Assembly: GCA_949130495.1 (NCBI GenBank)
Contig: OX422208.1
Span: 688,897,702-688,961,701, forward strand
DNA: 64,000 nucleotides
Direction: 5' to 3'
Origin: Sambucus nigra
Lineage: Eukaryota > Streptophyta > Magnoliopsida > Dipsacales > Adoxaceae
Position numbers and translations under genes: made by a program. Below, piece after piece: positions 37,664 through 50,112 of this stretch; position 1 is the stretch's first letter; each line of letters begins with the position of its first letter. Below the pieces are notes generated by a model that saw nothing but the letters and a program-made list of their open reading frames with translations, had not been told where the DNA came from and searched no databases.

Positions 37664-38702
37664 ATCTCCCCATTTGTCTATTCCGTGAAAAAATATACAA
37701 AAAGAAGATTACAATAATTATAATAAAGTCTATCGACATATAACATAAAGATACAACACTGTCCAAAGGTGTAAGACCATCGTATACTACAAATCTTCAA
37801 AAAAAGAACTCAACCAATCCGAAGAGATCTTGAAGATGATATGTTGTCGTACATTCTAGATAAAGAAGATAATGATGCCAATGTATATAAATGCAAGAGA
37901 AAGATTTTATAGTTTCTCATAGCTTAGTTATCTTGGCGTATGCTGTTACAAGCTGAACCCTACATCTGCATTTGCCTCCATGATCTTTGAAGACTTGTTA
38001 GTGACTGATCAATGTTTTTGGATTTCAAGCCATTGGAGTCATCACGAACACTTTATGTAGGTATACGAATTTTTGGTTTTCATTATTTCTCAGTCGAATT
38101 ATATTATGGGATATTTTATACTCGAAACATTTTTTTCATAGAAAGATTTTTCAAAATACAAATTTTATTTTTTATTTCGTTAGAAAGAAATTTTGATCTC
38201 ATTAAAATAAGATTCTTAGCTCCTTCGAAAGAGGTTGAACATCATTAGAACGAAATGTTGTTCTCATTGGAATGGCCCTCTAACGAACTTCAAATGAAAG
38301 GGGCTCCGTTTAACAAACATATTTTCGTCATAAGTTCATTTAAAAGTTGAAATAACAAGATTAGGATTTCCTTAAAACAAGAGTGGATCTCGTTAGAACG
38401 AAACCTATGTTTTCGTTCAAATAAGGTTGCATTTTTGTTTGAACAAAAATGCCACTTTGAAATTTGTGTTTTTTATAAATTGAACTTTTGTGAACAGTTT
38501 TTCTTAACTCCTTTGGCAAAAACGAAAATCCTATACCTGTTCCAAAAGTGTTCACTTTTGTTTCCAAAAATAAGGCTTTGTTTTCAAAATCATACATCCC
38601 CAAATATGATTTGTTGAGTTTCGTCAAACCCAATTCCTATACACGACATCAAACCCTTGCAGAGGTTTCTCTATAGTAGAGCTTTATGGAGTTGTGACTC
38701 TA
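37664..38702 (-). other. truncated internal and LTR debris of related copia elements
   Basis: Starts with AATCTCCCC, matching the PPT region beside the left LTR of family 1. From about 38100 to 38450 it has the CATTAGAACGAAAT / CGTTAGAACGAAAC motif series seen in the LTRs of both Sirevirus-like families, so a third related LTR fragment is probable. No gene. Confidence 0.45.
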
Positions 38703-38865
38703 CTACTATCAGTATTTAATATAACATAATAGCGGAAGAACGAAGGCGTAAATAGAAAAGCAATAATCCTACTCATAGAGCTCTACATCAAAGAACGCTA
38801 AGCTGAAAACACAGTAAACCGTACAGCCCCTAAAGGACACTAGAAGCTGATGCTCTGATACCACC
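38703..38865 (-). repeat. second copy of the Tekay-like primer site and leader
   Basis: Homologous to 45587-45752, including GCTCTGATACCA at 38852-38863. Its presence outside the LTR indicates a tandem element whose interior has been cut off. Confidence 0.8.
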
Positions 38866-39331
38866 TGTAACACCCCGCCTAATTAAATACCGGGTGGCCA
38901 GTCCCATACCAAATTAAAATAGAATATGCAGTTGGCTCATTCTTAGTATCACTGTCGAAAACATTTACGAATCAACCAATATCCAATTAAGCTGGTGTTA
39001 AAAACTTTCCAAATTTTAATTCCAACAAAATTCATTTTTTTAGTTTACGAATAACACTACACATATTATTCTACAACACTAATAACCGAACAGATAACTC
39101 AAAAGAATTTAAATGCAATGGGCATAAACATTCCCACATGATTATCCAATACAGTAATCCCAACAATATTAAATGTATTAAAATGACACGAGTACAAGAG
39201 TATTTGACTCAGATAGAAAAGAGATAACTGGGCGACATGCCCTAAATAAAAGAACACTATGAATCAAATGAAAATAGGTGTCTAAGCAATACTCCGTAGC
39301 TCAATAGCTCGTCATAATCCTCTAAGGTTGG

Positions 39332-39922
39332 TAGGGGTGGACAAAAAAAAGACCGACCCGAATGGACCGATTGGACCGAACCGGACCGAACCGAAAATTA
39401 AGGCTATTTTGAAACCGGTCCGAAAATCGGTTCACAAAAACTAAAAACCGATTAAACCGGTCCGGTCCGCGGTCCACTATATTAAAAGACCGATTTGGAC
39501 CGGACCGGACCGATTCCTATATATATATAATAAAAATAATGTTATTGTGTTTCTTATGTATAGTTTTTGAATTAATGTATATAACTTATGAATTTAATTT
39601 GGAACATTTTATATATGTATAGACATTTTTTTATTTGGGTTAAAAAAAACCATGTAAATATCACTTGGAGTTTCGAGTATTATTTTTTTGTATATATATT
39701 TGTGAGAAAAATAGATAAAAACATTCATAAAATGTACATATATATAAAATAGGGTCAGGACCGAATTTTACCCTGGACCGGACCGAAAAAAGCCTGGACC
39801 GAATTAGTAGGTTAACCGAATTAATCGGTCCGGTCTCGGTCCAAAAAAATTAAGGACCGAATATTCGGTCCGGTCCAAAAAATAGGCAAAACCCGGACCG
39901 GACCGGACCGTGCCCACCCCTA
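39332..39922. mobile_element. hAT-type non-autonomous element, 591 bp
   Basis: Ends TAGGGGTGG ... CCACCCCTA (9 bp inverted repeat) with a perfect 8 bp target duplication AAGGTTGG (39324-39331 and 39923-39930). It is absent from the partner LTR, which reads straight through at about 46220. It contains many GGACCGG and CGGTCC repeats near both ends and an AT-rich centre, with no ORF of use. The 8 bp duplication and TAGGGGTGG ends fit the hAT superfamily. Confidence 0.9.
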
Positions 39923-40600
39923 AAGGTTGGTATCCCTGCTGCTGGACACCTGATATAGAAGGTACAATAGAAAAGAGAATATGCAAAGAAACGGGTCAGA
40001 GCCCGATGTGAAAATGAGTTTGAAAACAACAAGTATTTAACAAGTGCAATAAAGCATTTATTATGTACATGTTAGTATCCAGACTCTCACTTGATATTCT
40101 CACCTCTCATCTAGAGTGCACACTTAACGTTTCCTATTAACCTCCTAGTTAATGGTTCCTCCTCACTAGTTTCCATAATATGATTATATCCCATATCATA
40201 ACTCCGTATGTCCCATACCATACGTAGTATAATCATTCTTAAACGTTTCCCATTAATATGAAGCTTTTCAAATCTATAAGAATAAATATTCATTAACTTA
40301 ATTCAATCCTTTTTTTCTCTATTCACCGTCATCTACAATTATCACACAATAGATTACTTTAACCACTATATATACATTCATTATATATATACATATATAA
40401 TATGGCACCCCGAGACACAGCTACGGTGCATGCATTACTCTGCTATCATGTCCCAGTATCGCTGGTCGCTGAATAGGGGACTAAAGGTTCGGTAAGGATT
40501 CCTCGAACCACAAACATCAACAAAAAAATTGGAGGCGAACATAGTCCTCATACCCACGAGTCACGCACATACCTACATTCCCATAGTCAGCGTACTTATC

Positions 40601-42262
40601 AACTCCCCGATAAGTCTTTCATAGTCCTATGTTCTCGAGCGACAAATCAAAAATCCCATGGATTCATCAGGATATGACTGCCCGCACGCGCAAACCTCCC
40701 GTCGATAGCAAGTACGCAAGGTATGCCATACACATAAATTATCAATTGATCAAATAGGCATTATCATCTACCTATATAAATATAATATCAACAAGGTAAC
40801 CACACTACCCTAAGATAGTTCCCGTACGTAGCATTATAGCTCTTAACTCCTATGTATTAAAATATTATTAATTTACTTCTTTAATTTAATTATTCCAGAG
40901 TCTCACTCATTACCCAAGGTTTAAATAGGTTTTCCTCAATATATTTATTCAGTAAGAAATCACTAATCTCCTACTGGTCCATATCATCTTATCTCCCGAA
41001 TTACTACGAATTAAACTCTCCTTTAATTAGGGTAATAAACGATAGTATCTAATCTCTTATAAACACATCTTTTATCACCTAGGATTAAACCTTCTTGTAA
41101 GCCTAAGGCTGCCCCGATGATATAACATTTTCCCTTACTGGACCTATCCTTAATCCTCATGCATACAAATTAGAATCCAACACATGAATCTCGCAACCGA
41201 TATTTCTTTCAATTTAATTATCATAATTCTAATCAATTAAATCCCAATCACATTAATTCGATTCTTATCTAGGGCTTACTAATCTTCCCAAAGTCCCATT
41301 ATATCCAATTAATAATCACCAAAGATTTACAAAAGGTTTGGGATAACAACAAGCATTAAAAAGAAATAACATCATGAATTCTGGGGAGGTTGGTCGGTCG
41401 AAGTTAGGGGGTCGATTGATCGATCTCCCACAACTCCTCGATAAGTCTTTCATAGACCTATGTTCTCGAGCAACAAATCAAAAATCCTATGGATTCATCA
41501 GGATATGACTACCCTCACGCGCAAACCTCCCGTCGATAGCAAGTAAGCTAGGTATGTCATACACATAAATTATCAATTAATCAAATAGGCATTATCATCT
41601 ACATATATAAATATAATATCAACAAGGTAATCACATTACCCTAATATAGTTCTCGTACGTAGCATTATAGCTCTTAAATCCTACGTATTAAAATATTATG
41701 ACTTTACTTCTTTAATTTAATTACTCCAGAGTCTCACTCATTACCCAAGGTTTAAATAAGTTTTCCTCAATATATTTATTCAGTAAGAAATCACTAATCT
41801 CCTACTGGTCCATATCATCTTATCTCCCGAATTACTACGAATTAAACTCTCCTTTAATAAGGGTTATAACCGATAGTTTCTAATCTCTTATAAACACATA
41901 TTTTATCACCTAGGATTAAACCTTCTTGTAAGCCTAAGGCTGCCACGATGATATAACATTTTTCCTTACTGGACCTATCTTAATCCTCATGAATACAAAT
42001 TAGAATCCAACACATGAATCTCATAACCGAAATTTCTTTCAATTTAATTATCACAATTCTAATCAATTAAATCCCAATCTCATTAATTCGATTCTCATAT
42101 AAGGCTTACTGATCTTCCCTAAGTCCCATTATATCCAATTAATAATCACCAAAAATTTACAAAAGATTTGGGATAAGATCAAGCATTAAAAAGAAACAAC
42201 ATCATGAATTATGTGGAGGTCGATCGATCAGAGGTAGGGGTCGATCGATCGATCGCCCAGAT
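40601..42262. repeat. 831 bp tandem duplication inside the left LTR
   Basis: AACTCCCCGATAAGTC at 40601 and AACTCCTCGATAAGTC at 41432 start two units ending near the GATCGATC cluster. The partner LTR has one unit (from 46910). The second unit is closer to the partner LTR than the first is, for example in the GGTCGATCGATCAGAGG stretch. Confidence 0.85.
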
Positions 42263-43386
42263 ATCAGCCCAGATTCTGTAATTCTTATACTACAGGTTTC
42301 ATAACTTTTGATCATTCAAACCTTCATATTAACAACCCAAATTCCTTATAATCCTTACTACACGATATAACAACATATGTAAATGATTTCTGATGATCTA
42401 AACATCCTAGAATCATCAAGAGTTTGAATTAAAAGCATATATTTATCCTATTTTTCCAGAAAATTATATACATGATATCTTCAAGAACACACCAATGATT
42501 CTCAGAATTTCTTCAACAGAATGATGATTATTTCGTGGATTACTATCTACCTACAATATGAGTTTGAGTCCTATATACTTCCATTTTCCAGAAATCAATT
42601 AACAACTCTATCTTTATCTTCCAAACATGTAAAATCTCATCTTTTCAATAACTATCCTAACATGGACAATATACTAACTAGATTGCAACTATCAAATACT
42701 TGCCTCTAATGAAGATATGATCCTTTGGGGTTGTAAAACATAGGTGGTTCTCCCCTTCTCCGGTCACTTCCGGTGGTGGTGACCTTTGGCCCTTGGTTCT
42801 CCTCCTTTCCAAGCAAGCTTCCCTTCTCCCAAGCACCCTTTCACTCTCTCTAAAAAGGTGACCTCTCAATTTTGTGTAGAAGATACGAATGGACCCACGT
42901 ACAACTAATCTCCAAATATTTATAATAAGACAAAATAAAAAATCACTATTCATCCCCTGTAAAAAAATGACCAAAATGCCCTTTTTGGTTGTATTTTCAT
43001 TTCCAAATGACCCGAGACCCAAAACCAACATCCAAATAGATTTTTATGACTGTTTCAACCCTTCCGGATGCAACGACGCACTCGAAATGACTATAAGGTT
43101 GACGAAAAATAAGTTTCCTTTTTAATATAACAAATTAGTCCTGACACGTCCCATACCGCGTCCGACTAAAAATTCAAATTACTGAATTAATAACACACAG
43201 TAATATCAATAACATCCCATCCATATATTACCTAAATATCTTTAAGTAATATAGAGAATTATTCATTTTAATTTCCACAATTCGGATAAAACCCAAATGA
43301 ATTAATTTATAATAAAATCCAATTAATCCATTAATTTAAAATATAACACATTTTAAAAGTCATTAAAATAACGGGGTATTACATAC

Positions 43387-43396
43387 TTCCCCCCTT
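43387..43396 (-). other. polypurine tract of the Tekay-like element
   Basis: Minus strand AAGGGGGGAA, preceded by GAATTTTAGGACAAAATTC, the standard wording before Tekay/Del LTRs. Confidence 0.8.
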
Positions 43397-44307
43397 ATAA
43401 CAGAATTTTGTCCTAAAATTCAAAAAGGTAAATCATACTGGTAAGGTCAACTCTGAGTATAAATCTCACATCGCAAGTAATCTATGTCGTACCGCCCATA
43501 CAGTACATTATCGAAAATCCTTATTGATGTTATACGCCAAGCCTCACTATATAGTTTTAACTGAATCAAATTTAAACTTCACCCAATCTTCCCTATACCA
43601 TCCTCATGACAAGTTTGGGAAAAATGATCCTCACTTATTAAAAAAATAAATCCTGAAGTCACAACCTCTATGTTTCGAAACCTAAAAATACTAACTTTTT
43701 CACAATTATGAAAACTACTACAATCCAACAATCCAGGGCTCCCATACACCCTATTGTGCAACTTTCATTATAAAATGGATATGGTTACCCGCATAATACT
43801 CTGATTTATCGCAAAGGTTATAAACTCATATCCTAAAGACCTAACGTAATTCGACTCCCAATGTTTATTAGTTTCATGCGTGGGGTGTCTCGCAAGCGAA
43901 ATCCAAACAAGGAACCCCCCCATTACACTACTACCTAAAGTAGTCGGTCATCGAAACTCCTCAGGTCCTTAGTCAATAGTATCTAACTTCTCTACGGGTC
44001 TTATCGATTTCAAATAAAATTCTACTCATCTACTCTCTTGTTAAAGACAAGACGCTGGTTATAGTAGTACATACGCTCTCATATATCACAAGTCAATCCA
44101 CGTTGATAGTCACATCATGTTAGGACATGCCTAAAGTAAGTAATTCCGTGATAAAAATAAGACCCACGTGATGACATGTAAAAATATAGGTGTCCCACAA
44201 TCCCTCGGTGAGTCTACGTAAATAGTAGTGCTATAGGCTAAGCTTAGCAACCCTTTTTCCCATACAATAATAATTGCTATAAAAATCAATATACGCCTCA
44301 TAACTCC
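43397..44307 (-). other. non-coding remainder of the Tekay-like interior
   Basis: About 900 bp where pol should be. No RT, RNase H or integrase motif is visible in any frame. Confidence 0.6.
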
Positions 44308-45576
44308 TTAGATAGAAAACATACCCTCATTCGCGGGTGGTGATTGTTGAATCGTTGCCTGATGGACGTTATATACACGCCCATACTGACCCTGTTGCAC
44401 GGGAGAAGCTGGAATGGGAGGTAATGCTAGCACCGGAGCTGGAGCTGGAGCTGGAGCTGGAAGAGCAGTTGGTGGAAACACTGGTATATGTGGCTCCTGT
44501 CGAGCATTTTGTTGCTGAGGGAGTTTGTCTTTATCAGGATAATCTTGTCGTTTATGGCCATACTTGCCGCACACGAAACATTTTCCCGCAAACTTTCCAC
44601 CATTTTATCCCTGTTAACCTCAACCCTGCTGGCCATTACCTCCTTTCCCTTGAACCTGATGAGCCTACCTCTGGCCCGGATGGCTCTGTTGTCCTTGCCC
44701 ATTACCTCTATCCTCAAATCGAGAATCTCTAGATCATAAACGCTTAGCATAATTCCCTATCTGGGAACCCTGATCACCCTGACGTTGATGAATCTATCCT
44801 GGATGAGTCCTACTAGAACTGCCCCCATTAGTCTTGCCTTGCAGGCTTGACCCAAACCCCCGCTTGACACCCTGAGCATGTAAGAGGTTATCCTGGCAGT
44901 GAAGCATTGCAGCATTAAGAACATCTTCATAAGTACGTTGTGAAAGATTTCCCAATAAATGCTGGCGAATCTTATAGTTCAACCCATCAGTGAACATTAG
45001 AATTATCCTCTCCTCAGTGGGTACCTCTGCTAGTACCAAATTAGTTAGTCGCGTAAATTCTTCCTCGTATTCTGCCACTGTTTTCTCTGCCTATTTCAAA
45101 TCAAGTAATTTTTTCCTCATCTCTGTCTGGATGGCGGAAGGAAAGTACTTCCGATCAAACCGTATCTAAAATTCGTGGATAGTCACAATATCTCTCTCTT
45201 CGATAGTGGTCGTAGCCTCCTACCATTGCAAAGCATCCCCTACTAGCTTGAATGTGGCTAGTATTTGATGTTGAACCTCAGTACATTCGAGCATTCTCAA
45301 GTGCCTTTGGATATCTCTCTTCCATTGGCTAGCAGTCACGACATCTGATCCTTCCTGAAACTCAGGTGGGTGTGCCTTCTGAAAGGCATCCCTCGCTCGT
45401 TCCCATGCAGTAGGAAACACTTTCCCTTGCACTGGTGGCACAACTAGTGTCTGTATTGGAGCCTGATGAACAGCAGGTAGAGCTGCATTAACTGCCTAAG
45501 TGACAATTGCAGTAACTTCGGTCGCAGTCATTGTACCCTGAGCTGGGGCGGGCTGAGGTGCACGTCGAGGAGGCAT
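44308..45576 (-). pseudogene. gag: Tekay-like gag, one frame with many stops
   Basis: Starts MPPRRAPQPAPAQ at ATG 45576 (minus strand). The gag capsid domain is clear: AFQKAHPPEFQEG, then a core ending KTVAEYEEEFTRLTNLVLAE and DGLNYKIRQHLLG (about 45095-44960). A zinc knuckle CFVCGKYGHKRQDYPDK lies near 44588-44540 with the last cysteine replaced by tyrosine, followed by a Pro-Ala repeat encoded by GGAGCT units (about 44433-44460 on the plus strand) and an end MFSI with stop at 44308. All segments are in the same frame; about eight premature stops are all explainable as CAG, CAA or CGA changed by C to T (for example 45220, 44794). Gag would form the particle. Confidence 0.85.
44430..44460. 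repeat. GGAGCT hexanucleotide repeat
   Basis: About five GGAGCT units that encode alternating Pro-Ala on the minus strand inside gag. Confidence 0.85.
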
Positions 45577-45738
45577 CTGAAACGAGAGTATACTATCAGT
45601 ATTTAATATAACAGAATAGTTGAAGAACGTAGGCATAAATAGAAAATCAATAATCCCACTCATAGATCTCTACATTAAAGAACGCTAAGTTGAAAACACA
45701 GTAAACCGTACAGACCCTAAAGGACACTAGAACCTGAT

Positions 45739-45750
45739 GCTCTGATACCA
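45739..45750 (-). other. tRNA-Met primer binding site of the Tekay-like element
   Basis: GCTCTGATACCA on the plus strand, two bases from the LTR start at 45753. Confidence 0.85.
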
Positions 45751-45752
45751 CC

Positions 45753-48700
45753 TGTAACACCCCGCCTAATTAAATACCGGGTGGCCAGTCCCATACCAAA
45801 TTAAAATAGAATATACAGTTGGCTCATTCTTAGCATCACTGTCGAAAACATTTACAAATCACCCAATATCTAATTAAGCTGGTGTTAAAAACTTTCCAAA
45901 TTTTAATTCCAACAAAATTCATTTTTTTAGTTTACGAATAACACTACACATATTATTCTACAACACTAATAACCGAACAGATAACTCAAAAGAATTTAAA
46001 TTCCATTGGAATAAACATTCCCACATAATTATCCAATACAGTAATCCCAACAATATTAAATGTATTAAAATGGCACGAGTACAAGAGTATCTGACTCAGA
46101 TAGAAAAGAGATAACTGAATTCCATTGGGCGACATGCCCTAAATAAAAGAACACTATGAATTAAATGAAGATAGACGTCTATGTAATACTCCGTAGCTCC
46201 ATAGTTCGCCATAATCCTCTAAGGTTGGCGTCCCTGCTGCTGGACACCTGATATAGAAGGTACAATAGAAAAGAATATGCAAGAAAACGGGCCAGAGCCC
46301 GATGTGAAAATGATTTTGAAAATAGCAAGTTTTTAACAAGTGAAATAAAGCATTTATTATGTACATGTTATCATCCAGACTCTCACTTGATATTCTCACC
46401 TCTCATCTAGAGTGCACACTTAACGTTTCCTATTAACCTCCTAGTTAATAGTTCCTCCTCACTAGTTTCCATAATATGATTCTATCCCATATCATAACCC
46501 CGTATGTCCCATACTATACGTAGTATAATAATTCTTATACGTTTCTCATTAATATGAATTAAACTTTTCAAATCTATAAGAATAAATATTCATTAACTTA
46601 ATTCAATTCTTTTTTTCTCTATTCACCGTCATCTACAATTATCACACAGTAGATTGATTTAACCACTATATATACATTCATTTTATTCATTATATACATA
46701 CATATATAATAAGGCACCCCGAGACACAGATGCGGTGCATGCATTACTCTGCTATCATGTCCCAGTATCGATGGTCGTCGAATAGGGGACTAAAGGTTCG
46801 GTAAGGGTTCCTCGAACCACAAACATCAACACAAAAATTGGAGGCGAACATAGTCCTCATACCCACGGGTCACACACATACCTACGTTCCCATAGTCAGC
46901 GGACTTATCAACTCCCCGATAAGTCTTTCATAGTCCTATGTTCTTGAGCGACAAATCAAAAATCCCATGGATTCATCAGGATATGACTGCCCTCACGCGC
47001 AAACCTCCCGTCGATAGCAAGTAAGCTAGGTATGTCATATACATAAATTATCAATTAATCAAATAGGCATTATCATCTACCTATATAAATATAATATCAA
47101 CAAGGTAATCACACTACCCTGAGATAGTTCCCGTATGTAGCATTATAGCTCTTAAATCCTACGTATTAAAAAATTTTACTTTACTTCTTTATTTTAATTA
47201 TTTCAGAGTCTCACCCATTACCCAAGGTTTAAATAGGTTTTCCTCAATATATTTATTCAGTAAGAAATTGCTAATCTCCTACTGGCCCATATCATCTTAT
47301 CTCCTGAATTACTACGAATTAAACTCTCCTTTAATAAGGGTTATAACCGATAGTTTCTAATCTCTTATAAACACATCTTTTATCACCTAGGATTAAACCT
47401 TCTTGTAAGCCTAAGGCTGCCACGATGATATAACATTTTTCCTTACTGGACCTATCCTTAATCCTCATGAATACAAATTATAATCCAACACATGAATCTC
47501 GCAACCGAAATTTCTTTCAATCTAATTATCACAATTCTAATCAATTAAATCCCAATCTCATTAATTCGATTCTCATATAGGGCTTACTGATCTTCCCTAA
47601 GTCCCATTATATCCAATTAATAATCACCAAAAATTTACAAAAGATTTGGGATAAGATCAAGCATTAAAAAGAAACAACATCATGAATTCTGTGGAGGTCG
47701 ATCGATCAGAGGTAGGGGTCGATCGATCGATCGCCCAGATATCAGCCTAGATTCTGCAATTCTTATACTACAGGTTTCAAAACTTTTGATCATTCAAACC
47801 TTCATATTAACAACCCAAATTCCTTATAATCCTTACTACACGATATAACAACATATGTAAATGATTTCTGATGATCTAAACATCCTAGAATCATCAAGAG
47901 TTTGAATTAAAAGTATATATTTATCCCATTTTTCCAGAAAATTATATATATGATATCTTCAAGAACACACCAATGATTCTCAGTATTTCTTCAACAGATT
48001 GATGATTATTTCGTGGATTACTATCTACCTACAACATGAGTTTGAGTCATATATACTTGCATTTTCTAGAAATCAATTAACAACTCTAGCTTTATCTTCC
48101 AAACATGTAAAATCTCATCTTTTCAATAACTATCCTAACATGGACAATATACTAACTAGATTGCAATTATCAAATACTTGCCTCTAATGAAGATCGTATC
48201 CTTTGGGGTTGTATATCACAGGTGGTTATCCCCTTCTCCGGTCACTTCCAGTGGTGGTTGGTGGTGGTGACCTTTGGCCTTGGTTCTCCTCCTTTACAAG
48301 CAAGTTTCCCTTCTCCCAAGCACCCTTTCACTCTCTCTAAAAAGGTGACCTCTCAATTTTGTGTAGAAGAGATGAATGAACCCACGTACAACTAATCTCC
48401 AAATATTTATAATAAGACAAAATCCGAAATCACTATTCACCCCCCTATAAAAAAATGACCAAAATGCCCTTTTTGGTTGTCTTTTCATTTCCAAATGACC
48501 CGAGACCCAAAACCAACATCCAAATAGGCTTTTCTGACTGTTTCAACCCTTACGGATGCAACGATGCACTCGAAATGACTATAAGGTTGACGAAAAATAA
48601 GTTTCCTTTTTAATCTAACAAATTAGTCCCGACACGTCCCATGCCGCGCCCGACTAAAAATTCAAATTACTGAATTAATAACACACAACAATATCAATAA

Positions 48701-48871
48701 CATCCCATTCATATATTACCTAAATATATTTAAGTAATATACGAAATCATTCATTTTAATTTCCACAATTCGGATAAAACCCAAATGAATTAATTTATAG
48801 TAAAATCCAATTAATCCATTAATTTAAAATATAACACATTTTAAAAGTCATTAAAATTACGGGGTATAACA
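45753..48871 (-). repeat. right LTR of the Tekay-like element, 3119 bp
   Basis: TGTAACACCCCG ... CGGGGTATAACA. It represents the LTR without the hAT insertion and the internal duplication. Confidence 0.85.
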
Positions 48872-48933
48872 TACTAAAGAAGAAAGGATTTCGATATCCC
48901 TAGGGTGATCACTGGATACCAAGGGAAGACCTA

Positions 48934-50112
48934 TGTAAAGGTGGAAATGCTTTGATACCACTTTGTATGCGCATCGAAACACGCCCGGCAAGTATGCTCA
49001 CAATCAAAAATTCAATTTTGTATTTTCATCAATTTAAGTCCCAAACACATAAATTCCAATTTTACCAAATTTTAATTTGTGATTAAATTATATTTGCTTA
49101 TGATAAAAGTTCCAATCGTGTAAATTATACTAAGCATGCAATCAAACACGAAAAATAAGCAAAAATCCCTTTACAGGGCAAAACCTATTTTTTAGCACTT
49201 TAGAAAATTTTACAAGACTGTCACCTTAGAGACTACTTGATACACCCACAAATATAACGCGTGGTGTCTTTACATAACTTCTAAAGAACAATACTCAGAT
49301 CCAGAGTAGTCCATAGGCGATAGTCCACCCACTGTATCCATCGATCAGCCTTCTTCATTCTTCAGCCGTGATCACTCGGGTCACAAAATCAGCCATGGAG
49401 AATCCTCTCCACAAAGTGTATGAAAGATACAAAACTTCCAGGGTTTCAAAAAGATTAATAAAAACTATTTGGTAATGTAAATTTATGAATCAAAAGTCTT
49501 TTTGTAACACAGAACTTGAAAACTTTTGCAAAATATATGCAGGAAACGTTTTCAAAAGCCTTATGAAATTTGGAGTCAAAATAGGTATTTATAGGTGTGA
49601 CACAAAATTTGAGGTGACGAATTCATTTTAACGAAAATAGAATTCGTTCGATCGAGAATGTCATCTCGTCATAACGAAAACAACATTTCGTTCGAACAAG
49701 ACTCCATTCTCGTTTGAAATGAATCAGCTTCTAATGATATTCAAATGGATTCAGATAGTATATCCTCGTTAGTAGTTCATCCAATGTAAGACCTAACGGG
49801 GCTTGAAATTAAAAGCAAACTTCTTTCTAACGAGATTATGATCTCATTATAACAAAGCAAAAAACAATTAGACTTAAATTAAAAAATCCATCCTCAATTT
49901 TTATAAAAATAACATCCCAAATAAAATTATGATTAATTTTAAACTCATAAAAGAATTATATGTTCATGAAATGTAGAGGAGTATAGAACTTGGAGATGTT
50001 GGAGTTCGACTTGGCATGTTAGTGTGTGTCGATTTATAACAGGATACACCAAATATGCCAAAGTGCAAATAAATACAAATAAAAAGCCAAAGCTAAAATA
50101 TTTGTGCTTACA
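48934..50112 (-). repeat. left LTR, family 2
   Basis: Homologous to 52775-53929. Near its start CTTTGATACCACTTTG looks like an older primer site contained within the LTR. Confidence 0.8.

Larger units (their letters stand above)
38866..43383 (-). repeat. left LTR of the Tekay-like element, 4518 bp
   Basis: TGTAACACCCCG ... CGGGGTATTACA. It is 1.4 kb longer than its partner because of a 591 bp hAT-type insertion (39332-39922) and a tandem duplication of an 831 bp segment (starting at 40601 and 41432). Confidence 0.85.
38703..48871 (-). mobile_element. Tekay/Del-like Ty3/gypsy element with gag but no pol
   Basis: Two LTRs (38866-43383 and 45753-48871) with TGTAAYACCCCG-type inverted ends flank an interior of only 2.37 kb. 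On the minus strand the interior starts with GCTCTGATACCA (plus strand, 45739-45750; tRNA-Met primer), a 176 bp leader, a gag of about 420 codons, about 900 bp of non-coding DNA and a PPT (AAGGGGGGAA, 43396-43387). RT, RNase H, integrase and chromodomain are missing. Left of the left LTR the same primer site and leader reappear (38703-38865) and stop just before gag, so the left LTR is shared with another, truncated unit. Confidence 0.8.

Noticed and set aside
44337..44750. Plus-strand open frames of 83-131 codons
   Set aside because: Antisense shadows of the Tekay-like gag; the Glu-Leu repeat mirrors the Pro-Ala repeat of the true frame.
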